In this document: positions 6,867 through 8,204 of the stretch, piece after piece
Layout: the number at the start of each line of letters is the position of its first letter
Numbering within the stretch: the first letter of the stretch is position 1
Source of the DNA: Planctomycetota bacterium
Lineage (GTDB): Bacteria; Planctomycetota; Planctomycetia; Pirellulales; Lacipirellulaceae
Assembly (NCBI GenBank): GCA_024278035.1
Contig: JAJRUA010000270.1
Coordinates: forward strand, 1-8,204
Direction of reading: 5' to 3'
Length of the DNA: 8,204 bases
Translations under genes and position numbers: made by a program
The notes under the pieces: model-generated
What the model was told of the DNA's origin: nothing
What the model saw: the letters and a program-made list of their open reading frames with translations, nothing else
The model's database searches: none

Positions 6867-6927
6867 GAATTAGACGCGGATGAACGCGGATTGGGCGGAT
6901 CGACGCGGATAAAAGAAAAGGGATGAA
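6867..6927 (+). repeat. Dispersed repeat family A, copy A2 (direct copy of A3)
   Basis: The copy starts GAATTAGACGCGGATGAA and has GGAT units about every 9-10 bases. It is almost identical to 7061-7119 in the same orientation, with one change in the first 27 bases and a two-base length difference near the end. It begins 19 bases upstream of the permease start codon, so it occupies that gene's leader. It forms the left boundary of the AT-rich island. Confidence 0.85.
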
Positions 6928-6960
6928 GAAGATCGCAAGCGATTGGATAAACCGCATCTG

Positions 6961-7059
6961 TCAGGACAGTTGAAGAATGTAATGGTCAAAGGATTTATCG
7001 AGCGTCCAACTATTGTTCTTGTAGAGATTCTTTGCCGCTAAATTATCGGTTGATAAAAA
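6961..7059 (-). pseudogene. C-terminal remnant of a GNAT acetyltransferase gene
   Basis: The minus strand reads FLSTDNLAAKNLYKNN, then SWTLDKSFDHYILQLS, then TGA (6961-6963). The pattern ...TDNxxAxxLYxxxGW(x)xDxxFxHYxL-stop is the C-terminal strand and helix of a common GNAT N-acetyltransferase subfamily. The usual Gly before W/Y/F is Ser here. Only about 32 codons of a gene normally near 150 codons survive. Towards the N-terminus the frame runs directly into repeat A3, and no acetyl-CoA-binding motif (Q/RxxGxG/A) or start is present between there and argG. The fragment sits between direct repeats A2 and A3 and is AT-rich compared with argG and the permease. It is therefore a truncated gene and not a functional protein. 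The family call rests on motif recognition from memory. Confidence 0.65.
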
Positions 7060-7060
7060 C

Positions 7061-7119
7061 GAATTAGACGCGGATGAATGCGGATTGGGCGGATCGACGC
7101 GGATTAAAGAAAGGATGAA
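7061..7119 (+). repeat. Dispersed repeat family A, copy A3 (left arm of the GxxExxY cassette)
   Basis: GGAT units end at 7075, 7085, 7094 and 7104, spaced 10, 9 and 10 bases. The first 27 bases (7061-7087) are the reverse complement of 7549-7575 with a single mismatch. Nearly the whole copy also matches A2 as a direct repeat. It abuts the point where the GNAT remnant is cut and lies 15 bases past the GxxExxY stop codon. Confidence 0.88.
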
Positions 7120-7134
7120 AAGGAGAAGGGGGAG

Positions 7135-7503
7135 TTAGCGATTGCTCATGGCTTTGCGTTTGAATTCGGGGGTGGGGCCGAAGTTGAGTAGGAGGCCGAT
7201 TTCGATTTCAGTTGCTTTTAGGTAATTGAGTAGTTGTGACTCGTGGGCTTCAACAATTTTGTCCGCTGTCTTGATCTCAATGATGACAGAACGATTGACC
7301 AAGAGGTCCGCAAAATACTCTCCGACAACTTGGCTATCGAAATGAACGGAGATCGGAAATTGTGTTTCTACCTGAAGTCCCGTCTGCCTCAGCGCATGCG
7401 CCAACGCATTCTCATAGACTTTCTCAAGAAAACCATAGCCGAGCGTATTATAAACGCGATAAAACTCACCCAAAACGGCTTCGGTCGTCTCACCATGAAT
7501 CAT
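7135..7503 (-). CDS. GxxExxY protein, PD-(D/E)XK nuclease-like family
   Basis: This small protein (122 residues from ATG 7503) carries the family's namesake motif in GYGFLEKVYENAL (G24, E27, Y30). It is followed by a PD-(D/E)XK-like core: GEYFADLLV (D66), IIEIKTAD (E76, K78) and QLLNYLK (Q90, Y94). It ends with the usual GLLLNFGPTPEFKRK. This arrangement suggests a divalent-metal nuclease fold, but the biological role of the family is not established. ATG 7503 fits the usual family start; a GTG two codons earlier (7509) is also in frame, after a weak GGTGG. The gene is complete and undamaged. It is enclosed by inverted copies A3 and A4 and, by hand count of three 60-base samples, is about 43% GC versus about 62% in a sample of argG. 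It lies 85 bp after argG, but the repeat between them argues against a true operon. Confidence 0.9.
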   Translation of the reverse strand: MIHGETTEAVLGEFYRVYNTLGYGFLEKVYENALAHALRQTGLQVETQFPISVHFDSQVVGEYFADLLVNRSVIIEIKTADKIVEAHESQLLNYLKATEIEIGLLLNFGPTPEFKRKAMSNR

Positions 7504-7527
7504 TGTCACAATGTTTCCACCCAGGGC

Positions 7528-7575
7528 TAAATCCGCTTTTTATCCGTTCAATCCGCGTTCATCCGCGTCTAATTC
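7528..7575 (-). repeat. Dispersed repeat family A, copy A4 (right arm of the GxxExxY cassette)
   Basis: Read on the minus strand from 7575, its first 27 bases are identical to A2 (6867-6893) and differ from A3 at one base. Two further GGAT-type units (AACGGAT and AGCGGAT) follow, separated by an A-rich spacer. It begins 13 bases after the argG stop codon, making it the argG 3' untranslated region, and ends about 18 bases before the possible GxxExxY starts. Confidence 0.85.
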
Positions 7576-7588
7576 TTATTTTTTCCCC

Positions 7589-8204
7589 TCAATACTTCCG
7601 CGGCCGCACCAATCCCTGCACACGACAGGGCAAACCTTGCAATCGCAAAAAACCTTCCGCGTCGGTCTGGTCGTAGCTGCCGCCCCCTTCCATGCTGGCG
7701 ACTTCGGCGTCGTAGAGGCTGTTTTCGCTCTTTCGTCCGTGGATTTCGATGTTGCCTTTGTACAGGCCGAGCGTGATCTCGCCCGTGACCGACTTCTGGG
7801 TTTCGCGGATGAACGAGAGCAGGGCGTCCATCTTGGGGACGTACCAGAAACCGTAGTAAACCATCTCAGCCACTTCCGGCGCGAGGCGATCACGCAGGTG
7901 AACCAAGTCGCGGTCGAGCGTGAGTTGCTCCAACTGCAAATGGGCCGCGTAGAGGGCCGTCATGCCGGGCGCTTCGTACACGCCTCGGCTTTTCATGCCG
8001 ACGAACCGGTTCTCGATAATGTCGATCCGCCCCACCCCGTTGCGGCCAGCGATCTCGTTCATCTTCTCGACGACACCGAGAGCCGATAGTTTTTCGCCAT
8101 TCACTGTCACGGGAACACCCGACTCAAAACCGACCGTCACTTCTTCGGTCTTGTCCGGTGCTTCCTGTGGCGAGACGCCCATGCCGAAATCGACTTCCGC
8201 CACG
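7589..8204 (-). CDS. argG: Argininosuccinate synthase, C-terminal half (5' end beyond window)
   Basis: ArgG joins citrulline and aspartate with ATP to form argininosuccinate, the penultimate step of arginine synthesis. About 205 codons are present. Diagnostic blocks are GRNGVGRIDIIENRFVGMKS followed by RGVYEAPGMTAL, which belong to the citrulline/aspartate-binding synthase domain. Further C-terminal blocks are DRDLVHLRDRLAPEVAEMVY, GFWYVPKMDALLSFI, VTGEITLGLYKGNIEIHGRK and SLYDAEVASM. The frame stays open to the window edge, and the N-terminal ATP-binding (N-type PP-loop) domain lies outside; ArgG is usually about 400 residues. The natural stop is TGA (7589-7591). The tail after SLYDAEVASM, through SYDQTDAEGFLRLQGL to VRPRKY, is also ArgG-like, so the 3' end appears intact despite the repeat starting 13 bases beyond it. 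Confidence 0.96.
   Translation of the reverse strand, partial: VAEVDFGMGVSPQEAPDKTEEVTVGFESGVPVTVNGEKLSALGVVEKMNEIAGRNGVGRIDIIENRFVGMKSRGVYEAPGMTALYAAHLQLEQLTLDRDLVHLRDRLAPEVAEMVYYGFWYVPKMDALLSFIRETQKSVTGEITLGLYKGNIEIHGRKSENSLYDAEVASMEGGGSYDQTDAEGFLRLQGLPCRVQGLVRPRKY

Noticed and set aside
6867..7575. CRISPR array suggested by several similar repeats
   Set aside because: There are only three copies, one inverted, with unequal intervals filled by a gene and a gene remnant and no cas genes. This is not a CRISPR array.
7061..7575. Classical insertion sequence with transposase
   Set aside because: The only gene inside is a GxxExxY protein, with no DDE, HUH or serine/tyrosine recombinase motif and no clear target-site duplication that I could see. 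I keep it as a repeat-flanked cassette rather than an IS.
7511..8089. Plus-strand open frame of 192 codons opposite argG
   Set aside because: It begins inside repeat A4 and runs antisense to ArgG, a typical shadow frame in GC-rich coding DNA.

Overview
The window looks like chromosomal DNA of a planctomycete, most likely of the Pirellulales type. I infer this from the mix of a CheA without a P2 domain, a two-lobed ABC-2 permease, start codons with little Shine-Dalgarno sequence, widely spaced housekeeping genes and spacers filled with dispersed short repeats. No rRNA or marker gene is present to prove it. All convincing genes lie on the minus strand, and most plus-strand open frames are antisense shadows.

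From low to high coordinates: the first 460 codons of cheA (1-1382, cut by the window start); a spacer; a YacP-like NYN-domain putative RNase (1670-2341); a spacer of about 400 bp holding two inverted copies of a repeat (family B); an extended aspartate carbamoyltransferase, pyrB (2739-4052); a palindromic copy of repeat family A; yaaA (4252-5031); a hairpin-forming repeat (family C); an internally duplicated ABC-2 permease (5183-6847); an AT-rich island (about 6867-7575); and the 3' half of argG (7589-8204, cut by the window end).

The island is the most interesting part. It contains three copies of family A (GCGGAT-type units), the C-terminal remnant of a GNAT acetyltransferase and a small intact GxxExxY protein gene with a PD-(D/E)XK-like core. 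Two of the repeat copies form a 27-bp inverted repeat (26 of 27 positions identical) enclosing the GxxExxY gene. A third, nearly identical direct copy lies beyond the GNAT remnant, 19 bp before the permease start codon. A cargo-free palindromic copy of the same family sits between yaaA and pyrB.

The genes do not form one pathway: chemotaxis signalling, RNA metabolism, pyrimidine synthesis, stress response, membrane export and arginine synthesis are side by side. Nearly every gap of more than about 150 bp except the one upstream of cheA is occupied by a repeat. The repeats therefore shape termination, 5' leaders and gene remodelling here more than any operon does.
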